A stretch of 64,000 bases of DNA from Micropterix aruncella (lineage: Eukaryota; Arthropoda; Insecta; Lepidoptera; Micropterigidae). Position 1 is the first letter of the stretch, and each line of letters opens with the position of its first letter. This document shows, in pieces, positions 21,721 to 31,214 of the stretch. The translations under genes and the position numbers were made by a program. Under the pieces are notes generated by a model. That model had not been told where the DNA came from and ran no database searches. It saw only the letters and a program-made list of their open reading frames with translations. Location of the stretch: assembly GCA_944548615.1 (NCBI GenBank), contig OX155978.1, positions 2,773,595 through 2,837,594 of the forward strand, in the 5' to 3' direction.

Positions 21721-23986
21721 TAAATACAAACGGAGCTGCCATGGAATTCACCGACCGGAGTCGGGCCCATCATATTACAATTTTTTTTTACACTTCTGGG
21801 GGGTGAGCAGTGGATTCCGGACTTACGAACCGGCTGTGGTAGGTTTAGGACAGCTGTCTTGCCACATGTGAGCGTTCACCTTGCCACCCATTCACTCCCC
21901 CTTCGAAGCCATAGAATTTGAGATGCGCAAATCGCAGTTTTAGATAATTTTTCTAAGAAAGAGTTGATTATTTTTCTGGAAAGGCCAAGATCTTTAAAGA
22001 GGTGAAATAGAGATTTAGCTGGCAGGCCACGAGCGCCAACTTCCACCGCGTGAAGGTGAACAGTGAAGCCGTTCCGGGTTACAGTTATATCTGGACGGAG
22101 GGCCGTGCATCCGAGACTTTCAGGGAATTTATACTGCTTAGAGACCGAATCAACCTCCAGAATCCAATCTGTAGCTTTCTCGATTATCGAGAAAGGTTTT
22201 GTAGTTAAATGTTTTTTGCCTTTAGAGCCATCCCGCACAAACTGTATTGGGGGTTTGGAGGATACTGTCAAACCCTTGTTGGCACGAGCCACTGAGAGAC
22301 TAATTACCTCGCGAATAACAGCGAGAACTTTGTCATGGCGGTAAGTGTACCGTCCTTGATCTAAGGCCACCTTGCAGCCAGCTAGAATGTGTCTAGCTGT
22401 GCAAGGGGTATTGCTACAGAGGGGACAAGAACTATCCTCGGCAAAGCTCCAACGAGCGAGGTTACTGGGGTCTGGAAGTGTATGCTGAAAGGCATTCAAA
22501 TAAAATTTCAGCATCTCTGGCGTCCAGTCATAGAGCATTACCTTCCAGTGCATTGGAGGCGGAATGCAAAAGTCCCCAATTGTTGTCCAATCATTCTGGC
22601 ATTGAAGGTCAATAGCATGAGCCATACTCTTGCTGTCGTAATCTCCCCGCAAAAGAGACTTCTTCAAGTCCACGTCGCTCGTGGTTGTACTGCCATACCC
22701 CAGACCAGTGCCATTCTGGCTGATTCCAGTAAGGAACTTTTTGTGGAAGTCTACGCGGGCTTGTAGATCATTTGAATCACTACGGCCACTTATTACGTGC
22801 TTCGATATTGCCGGATCTTTGGAATTGCACAGAATCGAATTTTTGGTTATTCTGGAGTTGGCGTAGAGCAGAGAGGGCAGTTTAAGCGCTAGCCCAAAAT
22901 TTTGTTTGGACCTGAAGAGAGTCGAGGGGTCAGCTGGTTTGGCTAAGGACAGCCAGGATTTTAAACTAGCTGTCACCAGCGCATTTAGACGGGACATCTT
23001 GCGGTGTCAACTACAACGGGCGAGCCCGTCACCACAGGACGTTTTAACGATTAGTCGTTCTATCGCCCTGCAGTGAACGTAGAGACTTTGGACAGTACAT
23101 TCTACGTCCAGCTACGTCACAACCCGTGAGAGTCCAACGCCTTACCGCGAGTAAGCCAGGAGTAAACCCGGCGGGCTCGAGAACTCGCGCCCTCACTTCC
23201 AATTGTGACCAGATTTCTCCGGTCTCTCGATTGGTTCCGAGTTCGAGGTCGCTTGCGCGGTCCTCTCCCTTATGAAGCGGTGAAACGGAGTGCACCGAAT
23301 CTTCGCGGACCAAGGCGTCCTTTGCCCGCCTCTTACCCGGGATCGGATGGCCAATGGTCAATTCCAGAGCAGTCGCCATAAGGTACGCAACCACCCCCGC
23401 TCTATAGGAAACAATACAGTTCCCAGACTCCCCCGACTGTTAGTCGGAGAGCACAACCGATTGGAGCAAACCCCGCACGGTGCGCAGACCGTCCAGGGGC
23501 GCCAGAGGTTTGATTCCCAGGGGAGACTGGTTGACCCAGTGTCCTACCCAGGCCTCGCACCCCATGCGAGGAGGCCGTCGGATGGGTGTTGACCCGTGAG
23601 TGTGACCGACCCTGTACACATGGGTCATCGTGGCCAACTCATCATGGGCCCGTTAGCCCCCTATCTAGACGGGACAGTTGGGTTTTGGTAAAATCGTAAA
23701 TAAGAAAGGGCCATGACAAATGTGACGTTAGATAATTGTCATAGATCCAGGCCTTACGAGGGCCAGAAATTAGCAAGGCATCTATTTTCGCCAGGCAACT
23801 TATGAAATGCTCTATAACATGATCGCCCGAGACGTCTTTTCCCTGATGGGTGATTTTTCTGCCGAGGAATTTGAAATGATTGTTTGGGTCTATAAGGGAG
23901 ATATTAGAGCCCTTATAGACCAATTTGGGGTCATAGGATGTAAATTTTGTGCCCATGCGGGCACAAAATTTACATCCTATGACCCC
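21721..23986 (-). mobile_element. RLE-1 copy split by RP-650, with snap-back 5' end
   Basis: Minus-strand RLE-1, from its 3' end at 21721 to a breakpoint at 23958, with RP-650 inserted at 22997-23665. The open frame 22997-21876 (373 aa) covers a Cys-x2-Cys-x8-His-x4-Cys knuckle (CPLCSNTPCTARHILAGC) and most of the endonuclease region, but this copy lacks the ELTVPWE part through a deletion (RPDITVTRNGF). It ends EWVAR-stop. At the 5' side a 28-bp perfect palindrome (23927-23954 and 23959-23986) terminates the copy. Confidence 0.88.
22997..23665 (+). mobile_element. RP-650 repeat, copy 3, inside RLE-1
   Basis: Bounded by the 11-bp direct repeats TAGACGGGACA (22986-22996 and 23666-23676). The intact target is visible in the RLE-1 copy at about 51390-51415 (CATCTAGACGGGACAG). 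Copy ends: CTTGCGGTGTCAACTACAAC on the left, GGGCCCGTTAGCCCCCTATC on the right. Confidence 0.85.
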
Positions 23987-23994
23987 GTAAGGTA

Positions 23995-24110
23995 AAAACG
24001 GATTTACCGCGTAAACCTGGGTAGGTTAGTCTACCCTGGACAACCGCGTTTGCAACATCGCCGAAACGTCGGGTGCTACAAACTTTACGCGGTAGAGTCG
24101 CTATTATCTT
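23995..24110. repeat. foldback-family fragment (CGAAACGTCGGGTGC motif)
   Basis: CTACCCTGGACAACCGCG, then GCCGAAACGTCGGGTGCTAC and TTTACGCGGTA match one arm of the palindrome at 61760-61945 and the fragment at 39725-39850. Confidence 0.65.
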
Positions 24111-24139
24111 CAGAGCTTTATCCTCAAAGCTATTATCCT

Positions 24140-25093
24140 CAAAGCTTCGAATTGTATTCTGGAGGTCGATTCGGTCTCTAAGCAGTATACATTCCCTGAA
24201 AGCCTCGGATGCACAGCCCTGCGTCCAGATATAACGCTTTACTCTCTATCTCGGAAGATGGCCCTTATCGTAGAATTAACTGTTCCATGGGAATCAAATA
24301 TCCCAAAAGACCACGAGTACAAATTAAATAAATACCATGATCTCGCAAATGCCATCACCCGGAACCGCTTCACTGTTCACCTTCACGCGGTGGAAAATGG
24401 CACTCGTGGCCTGCCAGCTAAATCTCTGTTTCACCTTTTTAATGATCTTGGTCTCTCGAGGAAAATAATCAACTCCTTGGAAAAATTATCTAAAACTGCG
24501 ATTTCCGCATCTCAAATTCTATGGTTTCGAAGGGGGGAGGGAATGGGTCGTAAGGTACACGCTCACATGTGGCAAGACAGCTGTCCTAAACCTACCACAG
24601 CCGGTCGTTAATCCGGAATCCACTGCTCACCCCCCAGAAGTGTAATAATACTATATGAACCGCGCCAAGCATAAGAACCGCGCCAAGCATAACAACTTTT
24701 AAAAACAGACTCAGAGAGCATTTGAAATCCTCCAGATAAATTCCCTTTCCCCTCCCATTCCCCTCCTTTTAAAACTTTAGCGTCCTTATAGGTGTTAGAT
24801 TATTTTGATGTGCAAATCTGTGCCCACAAAGAGTAAAGTATATACTTCTTTCTATCCTCCTCTATTTTATTTGTCATACTCTTTATTTAGGTTAAGTTAT
24901 GTAGTCTACTCGCAAATAATGTTCTTACAATAGTATAAGGTTAGCTCTAAAATATTGCCTGCAGGCAATAAGCTCGCCTTTTCTTAAGAATAAAGAGTTT
25001 TATTATTATTATTATTATTAATATATGATGGGCCTGACTTCGGTCGGTGAATTCCATGGCAGCTCCTTTTTATTTTATTTATTTATAAGTAAT
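24140..25093 (+). mobile_element. RLE-1 copy interrupted by LINE-A
   Basis: Plus-strand endonuclease part. The frame 24258-24611 contains ELTVPWESNIPKDHEYKLNK and a conserved C-terminal block (ARGLPAKSLFHL-type). It is 5'-truncated near 24140. The 3' end stops at 24653 and resumes at 25022 (ATGATGGGCCTGACTTCGG), so LINE-A lies inside it. Confidence 0.85.
24654..25021 (+). mobile_element. LINE-A 3' end inserted in RLE-1
   Basis: It ends GAATAAAGAGTTTTATT followed by (ATT)n, the terminus also seen at 27500 and, inverted, at 41575. A TATATGA-like short duplication flanks it. Non-coding 3' part only. Confidence 0.75.
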
Positions 25094-25129
25094 GCATTTT
25101 TAACTAATACTTTTTTCTCATTTCTACAG

Positions 25130-25211
25130 AATGCCGGAAACCCAACGTTTCACCACTCAATCAGTCAGCCAGCTTCTAACAACAACTCTGTGGATTTTAG
25201 TGATGGCACAG
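25130..25211 (+). CDS. RhoGEF2: RhoGEF2 exon 5: linker
   Basis: The acceptor is ATTTCTACAG and the donor ACAG|GTACTT; 82 bp, phase 0 in, phase 1 out, about 27 residues (NAGNPTFHHSISQPASNNNS, ending DFSDGT). Polar, Asn/Ser-rich, probably disordered. An RTE LINE starts within a few bases of the donor, so only about six intronic bases of the original splice site remain before a TTC repeat. Confidence 0.82.
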
Positions 25212-25575
25212 GTACTTTTTTCTTCTTCTTCTTCTTCGGGTGCCTCTCTACTAGCGACTAGCGAAGGTTGGCGGTCGGCTCTGCATATTTTTCCGTATTC
25301 CCTTACTCCAGTCCAGTCTTGTAGGTTTCTCAGCCAGGACTTCTTTCTTCGGTCTGCGTGTCTCTTGCCAGCGACTTTCTCCTTCATTATGAGTTCCAGG
25401 AGATTGTATCTCTCAAATTTGAACATTATGTCTCAGATAAGCAACTTTTCTCCTTTTGATGGGATCCCAAAGGTTACTTTGCTTGTTGACACGCCATACG
25501 ACTTCCTCATTGTTTCCCTTCTATACTTTTCCTGAGGTCTTCTTTAATCAGCCAAGCCTCGCATTGGTATAAATC
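25212..25575 (-). mobile_element. RTE-type LINE 3' end abutting the exon 5 donor
   Basis: The minus-strand frame 25426-25157 reads like the RTE C-terminus: a Gly-Lys-basic-Arg-x-Lys-Lys-Ser-Trp-Leu-Arg-Asn-Leu-x-Asp-Trp-Thr-Gly block (RRKKSWLRNLQDWTG) and then (GAA)n. The poly-(TTC) at 25217-25235 on the plus strand is its 3' tail. Stops upstream show it is dead. Confidence 0.8.
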
Positions 25576-25833
25576 GCATCAAACTGCTCTCCTCCTCCTT
25601 CTAGATTATGGAGATGTCGCATTTCTCGACCTCCTCCTCCTTCTAGATTATGGAGATGTCGCAGTTATCCACCAAAGTTAAGCGTCTCCAAAATGTCTGC
25701 ATTCATTATATCCACCCTTTTCACCCGTTTTTTTATCGATCGCGCCGCGACTTGTCGAGATACTATTAGTGTCCGAAGCTAGGTGCCGTCTGGCGTTAGG
25801 GCACTTCCCCCTACTCTTTATATGTCATACTCT

Positions 25834-26103
25834 TTAACCCTTCAGGCCTCGGCCCCTTAGCCGATTGACAAGTTGATGTCCTAAAAAATTTTAGTAAAAA
25901 TTAATAAAAAAAATTAATTATGACACTGTCTCACTAAAACATTAATTACTGCCAAACCCCTGTACACATAATTAAAATAAAACATAATAACATAATAAAA
26001 CATAATAAAATAAAACAAATTAAATTAAAATAAAATGAAAACGGGGCCGTCACGCTGAATCGTATTGTGGCCGATATCGGCCAGTCGGGGCTCTAGGGGT
26101 TAA
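25834..26103. mobile_element. PB-c 270-bp piggyBac-like element, copy 1
   Basis: TTAACCCTTCAGGCCTCGG at the left and GGGCTCTAGGGGTTAA at the right, with GGCCGATATCGGCC near the right end. TTAA bounds both sides. Non-coding, AT-rich middle. Confidence 0.8.
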
Positions 26104-26155
26104 GTTACGTAGCATCTACTCGCAAATAATGTTCATATATAGGTTAGGTCTAAAA

Positions 26156-27145
26156 TGCTAAAAGGTCAGCTACTTTGCCGATGACACAAAATTCTTCGCC
26201 AATCCTATTCTATGCAGTGGACAGCTTCAGCAAGATCTTGACAAGATCAAAGCGTGGACGGAAGATTGGTTGCTTACCTTAAACGTTGAGAAATGTGTAG
26301 TGCTTCATATCGGGAAAAGCAACCCCAACAAACAATATTTTCTGGCAAACGCCCAACTAGAAGCAGTCAAGCAACAAAAAGATCTTGGAATAACAATTAC
26401 TGATGATCTCAAATGGGAGAAACACATAATTGCAATTGCTAAAAGAGCCAACTCTATTCTCTATCTAATAAGGAAGGCTTTCCAACATCTATCAATAGAG
26501 GTTTTTATCAAGATCTACAAGGCATATGTGAGACCTATTCTTGAGTATGGCTATCAGATCTGGAACCCTTACTTTTGCAAAGATGTAGATATCCTGGAAA
26601 AGGTACAGCGAAGAGCAACCAAAATGCCAGTGGGCCTGAAAAATAGGAATTATGAAGATCGCTTGAAATTACTTGGAATTACTACACTCAAACAAAGAAG
26701 ACAAAGAGGGGACCTGATTGAGACATATAAAATTCTAACACATTATTACGATGTACCTGCACTGAAGAATATTTACAAATTCAACGTCAACACAAACCTT
26801 CCAGGTCACAACAAAAAACTCAACCATACAAAATATAAATCTAATCCTCTTAAGAATGTTCTGCCAAATAGAGTGGTGGACATGTGGAATAAACTACCAT
26901 TTGAAGTAATTAGTGCAATCTCTGTCAATCAATTTAAAACAGACTCGATTTGTACCTAAAAACTTGTTAATATTGTTTAGCTTTACAAGATCTGATCTGG
27001 ACGTATCAGCAAAGCTGCCTGTCCAGAATAAATAATATTAATAATAAAATTAAAGAATTAGTTTAAAATAGTCAGAAATATGCCAAATTAACAAATATCT
27101 AAATTACATTTCCAAAATTATCTTAAGAGAGTGTTAGTAACAATA
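26156..27145 (+). mobile_element. LINE-B, RT from the catalytic motif to the end, plus shared flank
   Basis: It is 5'-truncated just before the RT active-site motif SYFADDTKFF (about 26170). An open frame then runs through KAWTEDWLLTLNVEKC, DLGITITDDLKWEKHI and the thumb to VDMWNKLPFEVIS. A one-base loss gives the altered end FKTDSICT instead of FKNRLDLYLK seen at 36018. The poly-(AAT) end is near 27050. The next 95 bp are also shared with the 48 kb copy, so more than the LINE itself was duplicated. CR1/jockey-like. Confidence 0.85.
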
Positions 27146-27414
27146 TTAACCCTTCAGGCCTTGGCCCCTCAGCCGATTGACAAGTTGACAATCTAAAAAA
27201 TTTTTTAAAAATTAGTAAAAAAAATGAATTGCGACTCTGTCTCACCAAAACATTAATTACTGCTAAACCACTATACCCATAATTAAAATGAAACATAATA
27301 ACATAATAAAACATAATAAAATAAAACAAATTAAATTAAAATAAAATGAAAACGGGGCCGTCACGCTGAATCGTATTGTGGCCGATATCGGCCAGTCGGG
27401 GCTCTAGGGGTTAA
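27146..27414. mobile_element. PB-c copy 2, apparently chimeric
   Basis: Bounded by TTAA. The left half matches the PB-c next to LINE-B at 48777 (GGCCTTGGCCCC, TTGACAATCT). The right half, and the LINE-A sequence after it, is identical to 25834-26155 (AAATGAAAACGGGGCCG, CGTATTGTGG, CCAGTCGGGG). Confidence 0.75.
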
Positions 27415-27535
27415 GTTACGTAGCATCTACTCGCAAATAATGTTCATATATAGGTTAGGTCTAAAATATTGCCTGCAGCCAATAAGCTCACCTTTTCTTG
27501 CGAATAAAACGTTTTATTATAATTATTATTATTAA

Positions 27536-27853
27536 AAGTAATGGCCAAATGTATCACTGACTTCTAGCCAGACTGCTAGTCAGTATTTTCTTCTTGTTAA
27601 AACTGCTTTACTTGATTAGCAGGTGCAATACTTGAAAACTTGATTTACAAATATCGTGATTTCGCGTTGAAAACCAATATTTATTACAATAAAATATAGC
27701 CTATATCACACGTCAATAATGTAGCATTCCATTAGTAAATTAATTTTTGAAATCGTATGAGTAGTTTCGGAGATTACCTCCTACATACAAACTTACAAAC
27801 GTTACGTCTTTATAATATCAGTATCGATAAAATTCGCATAACAACATACTTAC
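27536..27853. repeat. intron with short dispersed repeat
   Basis: 27695-27825 carries blocks such as TATAGCCTATATCACACGTC and GTAGTTTCGGAGATTACCTC. I recognise these only as a common insect (I think lepidopteran) dispersed-repeat motif. Confidence 0.4.
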
Positions 27854-28115
27854 CCCTATCGACTATTTTCCCGAAGAGATTCTTCCCTCTTAAAAAGTTT
27901 CTCATGAGCAGTTCCACCTACGGTTCTTGAACTGATGCTGGCACTCCGCCACCGCTTGATTCGCTCCTCTTGCTACTGCTACTAGTACTCCTGGGTTCTC
28001 TCTGGCGAGTCTTCGCTGCTTCTGCCGCAGAGTGGCGTGCACTGCTGGATCCATGTAGAGAACTCCGGGTGACAGAGGTGAAAGGTTGTTCAGTTCTCCT
28101 GCCTTGGCAATGCCC
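27854..28115 (-). pseudogene. wg-like: Wnt1/wingless exon 2-like, one-base frameshift
   Basis: On the minus strand, after a CTTTCCAG acceptor, the frame reads GIAKAGELNNLSPLSPGVLY, then DPAVHATLRQKQRRLARENP, GVLVAVARGANQAVAECQHQ and FKNRRWNCS. In the next frame it continues RNFLRGKNLFGKIVDRG up to a GTAAGT donor. This is the wingless N-terminal exon: the ECQHQF.NRRWNCSTRNF.RGKNLFGKIVDRG block is diagnostic of Wnt1. One base is missing at about 27903, where Ser-Thr-Arg is expected, giving an immediate TGA. Gln and Lys replace Arg in RRKQRR and FRNRRW, both explained by G-to-A changes. No other Wnt exon is seen in the window. Both splice sites are kept, so it arose by DNA duplication, not retroposition, or is a real exon with an assembly indel. 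Confidence 0.85.
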
Positions 28116-28189
28116 CTGGAAAGAATAATGACATTACGATGACGTTATGCATCCAGGTGAGGGTTTTTATTTCGGTATCTATTTCTCAA

Positions 28190-28430
28190 TCTTTAAAGAA
28201 AAGTTTCTCAGTCTACACCGCTTTCCTCAGCCAACGTTACTCTTGCCAGCGATTTCCCCAACATTATGAGTTATATGATGTCGCCTCCATGCCGGTACAT
28301 ATTGGGATAGATATTATTGAAGCTGTCAACTTTTATGTTTATTTGGGTCAGACGATCCAACTAGGCAGACTCGACTTTGACAAGGAGGTCTGCCTACAAG
28401 TCCAACTCGAATGGGCATGGTCCATGTCAT
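28190..28430 (+). pseudogene. RTE-type reverse transcriptase fragment
   Basis: The plus frame carries VNFYVYLGQTIQLGRLDFDK and EVCLQVQLEWAW, matching the RTE consensus around the FVYLGQTI block after the RT core. Flanking frames are broken. It lies 5' (on the minus strand) of the Wnt1-like exon. Confidence 0.65.
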
Positions 28431-28588
28431 ACTCATGTCATCGGACACTATGCAATGATTAGCGGATAGTAATCGACAGTGGTTTGTGCCTTGGGTGCGA
28501 CAAACCGTTATTGCCATGTCCTTTAACAATTAAACGGTAGATGTCACTTCCATTTCTTTAAATTTTGTAATGCTTTTTTAAAAATATT

Positions 28589-28901
28589 TTAACCCGTTGA
28601 GTATGATACGACCAAATCTGGTTCTGAAACAATTATCCGTTGAGTATGATACGACCAGATCTGGTTCCGCGTTTTTTTCACTTCTTTGAGGTTCTCATAT
28701 TTATTCATAATTATCTAATTGTTTTACAAAATGATATTTCAATATTCTATATTCGAAATTTCAATGCAATCATTGTGCAGTTGTTCTTTTTATGATTGGT
28801 GTAGTAGTTTCGTAGTTATAGTACTTTAAGTCGATGTCGCCGAAAATCCTGCAAAAGAGACAGATGCATCCATGAAAATACCCATTTACTCCAAGGGTTA
28901 A
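28589..28901 (-). mobile_element. PB-d 310-bp piggyBac-like element, copy 1
   Basis: TTAACCCGTTGAGTATGA at the left and TTTACTCCAAGGGTTAA at the right. A direct repeat (GACCAAATCTGGTTC, GACCAGATCTGGTTC) sits near the left end. TTAA flanks. The interior shares the AATCATAAAAAGAAC/GCATTGAAATTTC core with PB-b and PB-e. Confidence 0.8.
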
Positions 28902-29076
28902 ACAAAGGTGTTTCTGTTTATTTTAGTTGATTGTACTGGTGTTTGGGATTATTTTCGCTAATGTGATAAAAGTGCATTTATCAGCGTTTAGTTTTATCAT
29001 CCATGTTGTGGACCATTCCAGATTTTTGTCCTGGCTCTATTCTGAGATTTGCTACTGAAGTATTGGCAAAGTCAAG

Positions 29077-29713
29077 TGTTCAAGTATTACGTAACGCAAT
29101 TTGGGGGAAGGGGGAGTCTTGTAAAACGTTACGATGCATTACAGAGCCAGAAGGGGTTTCAAACAACGCGTCACGTAACATTGTTTTATTTTTATTTTAT
29201 GAGTTTATTAGTAAAAAAAAGCTAAAATAGAAAAATGCACGAGAAGAATACGGGTGGATGAAGCCAAAAACGTATGTAAGGACAGAGCCAAGTCAGGAAA
29301 ATGGCATAATTTAATGTAATATTAGTAGTAAAAGTTTATTAGGACAAATTTGAGCACATTTGAACATATTTTAAACTTAAGCAAATGTTTATTATATTAT
29401 GTGTGATGTGATTGTTTAACAATATGAATAAATAAAATAAACAATATATGCATTTGTTGCGAGTCAGAAATGTCTTGTTTTATTTATTATTACTACAAAC
29501 GCTATTAAAACGTATTTTAAACAAAGGTATTTTAGCGACTTTCCGGTACTTTGCGCAGCATAATTGTGACTTTTAGGTAAAATGGTCACTTGGGTGTTAC
29601 ATAACGTTTAAGGAGGGGGAGGGAGGGTACATTAAAACGTTACGGTGAATTACATGGGGGGGAGGGAGGGTCAAAAATCTTCAAAAATTGCTTTACGTAA
29701 TACTTGAATGCCC
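29077..29713. mobile_element. TIR element with TTACGTAA-containing ends
   Basis: The left end has TTCAAGTATTACGTAACGCA; the reverse complement of the right end has TTCAAGTATTACGTAAAGCA. Inside each lies a G-rich run and ACGTTACG. No transposase is present; superfamily not assigned. Intron 5. Confidence 0.65.
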
Positions 29714-29789
29714 CGCAACAGACTAAAGACATCTCGTAAATAATGAAACTCTTTAATAAATATTTTTGAACTGAATTGAACATTTGCAG

Positions 29790-29899
29790 AAGAGTCTGGA
29801 TGGGAACTGGTACTACCGTCGGGTGGTTTAGCACCACCTAATCTACCACCTGCACCACCGGGAACTCCTCCGCCCCCGTATATTCACAATAACACTCAG
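29790..29899 (+). CDS. RhoGEF2: RhoGEF2 exon 6: Pro-rich segment
   Basis: The acceptor is ATTTGCAG and the donor CAG|GTAAAT; 110 bp, phase 1 in, phase 0 out. It reads ESGWELVLPSGGLAPPNLPP, then a run ending PPAPPGTPPPPYIHNNTQ. The PPPPY contains a PPxY-type WW-domain ligand motif, and the Pro runs could bind SH3/EVH1 domains; both are inferences. It precedes the RGS-like domain. Confidence 0.85.
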
Positions 29900-30045
29900 G
29901 TAAATCATCTGCTTGCTTTTTCCCCCCACCTAACAGTACACAACCAACGGAGAATTGGAATTAATGAATTGTGCCACTCCACATAGCACTTCATTAGAAG
30001 AATATGAATATATTTAAATGTTTTTTTTTTACTGATTTGTTTTAG

Positions 30046-30105
30046 ACGCGGGTAGACACACAGCGCTCAATAATATCCATGGAAGAGGATGATGTACCAA
30101 CAACG
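30046..30105 (+). CDS. RhoGEF2: RhoGEF2 exon 7: acidic micro-exon before the RGS domain
   Basis: The acceptor is TGTTTTAG and the donor ACG|GTAATT; 60 bp, phase 0 both sides, 20 residues (TRVDTQRSIISMEEDDVPTT). Separated from exon 6 by only 146 bp, the smallest intron here. An acidic stretch just before the RGS-like domain is common in this family. Confidence 0.8.
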
Positions 30106-30606
30106 GTAATTATTATTAATAACTAGCTGACCTGATCCTGACGGACCGATCCTGTCCAAATTGTAATAAATTTGTTTGTCATTATTTGTGAATTTGTGAA
30201 AAGCTATTGGAATATGTAAACAAAGTAAAAAATCAGTTGTCACCCCATAACTTTCCGGCAATCAGTCAACCCCCCCTTCCAACCCCCTTACCTTAACTCC
30301 ACTACCCTTACTCCCCCCCCCCCCCACTCACCCCCTCTCCTTGACACTTGACGCTGGCTTACTAAAAAGGTGTAATTTTAATTATTACCTTAAAAGTAGT
30401 TTGTAAAAGCTGAAAATTCATCAGCAGACAGTGGAATCAGTACAAAACTCGAAACAAACGGTCAAACAACAATAGAATACATCGCATCAACATTACTCCA
30501 TACATGTCACAAAAATTAGGTCCCTGCAAATATGCCGTTACGTATTTTTGGTAACTGTTACGTATTGGTCTAATGTGCACTTACGACTCCTTATAAAAAA
30601 CTTAGA

Positions 30607-30876
30607 TTAACCCTTCAGGCCTCGGCCCCTCAGCCGATTGACAAGTTGATCTCCCAAAAAATTTTTGTAAAAATTAGTAAAAAAATTGAATTATGACACT
30701 GTCTCACCAACACATTAATTACTGCCAAACCACTGTACCCATAATTAAAATAAAACATATTAACATAATAAAACATAATAAAATCCAACAAATTGAATTA
30801 AAATTAAATTAAAACGGGGTCGTCATGCTGAATCGTGTTGTGGCCGATATCGGCCAATCGGGGCTTGAGGGGTTAA
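30607..30876. mobile_element. PB-c copy 3
   Basis: TTAACCCTTCAGGCCTCGG ... GGCTTGAGGGGTTAA, with TTAA at both ends. 270 bp, non-coding. Confidence 0.8.
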
Positions 30877-31214
30877 ACAATAAAAAAATCTGTCTATAAA
30901 TATTATTAATGGTCTAAAATACGTTTTTTTACATTATTTAACTTTGTATTCAATATAAAACCAAAAAAACATAATTTTTGTTCCTTTGAACTGTAATTTT
31001 TTTAGGCTCCTCGATTTGCAAGTTTTCCACGGTAAAAGAATATATTTTTGAACCACCCAATTTATATATATACATACATACAAAAAACAAATAGTGTGCA
31101 AATACGTATAAAAAAAACTAAAAGGTAAAGAGCAAATTTATTTAATACATAGTATAAATGAATAAAAAGAAATTTCACAGAAAGAAGAAATCACAAATAA
31201 AATAGTTTAAATAA
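30877..31214. other. AT-rich intron 7
   Basis: Nothing recognised. A poly-C run lies earlier at 30313-30326. Confidence 0.4.

Larger units (their letters stand above)
25576..27535 (+). mobile_element. LINE-A copy with PB-c and LINE-B nested in it
   Basis: LINE-A RT C-terminal remnants (LLLDYGDVAFLDLL; KRLQNVCIH) begin near 25585 with a 37-bp tandem duplication (TTCTAGATTATGGAGATGTC twice). The 3' UTR is broken by a PB-c element (25834-26103), runs to 26155, and resumes after LINE-B at 27415, ending with (ATT)n near 27530. Confidence 0.7.

Noticed and set aside
30313..30326. Poly-C run as a functional element
   Set aside because: An isolated homopolymer in intron 7 with no other signal; may also be of uncertain length in the assembly.
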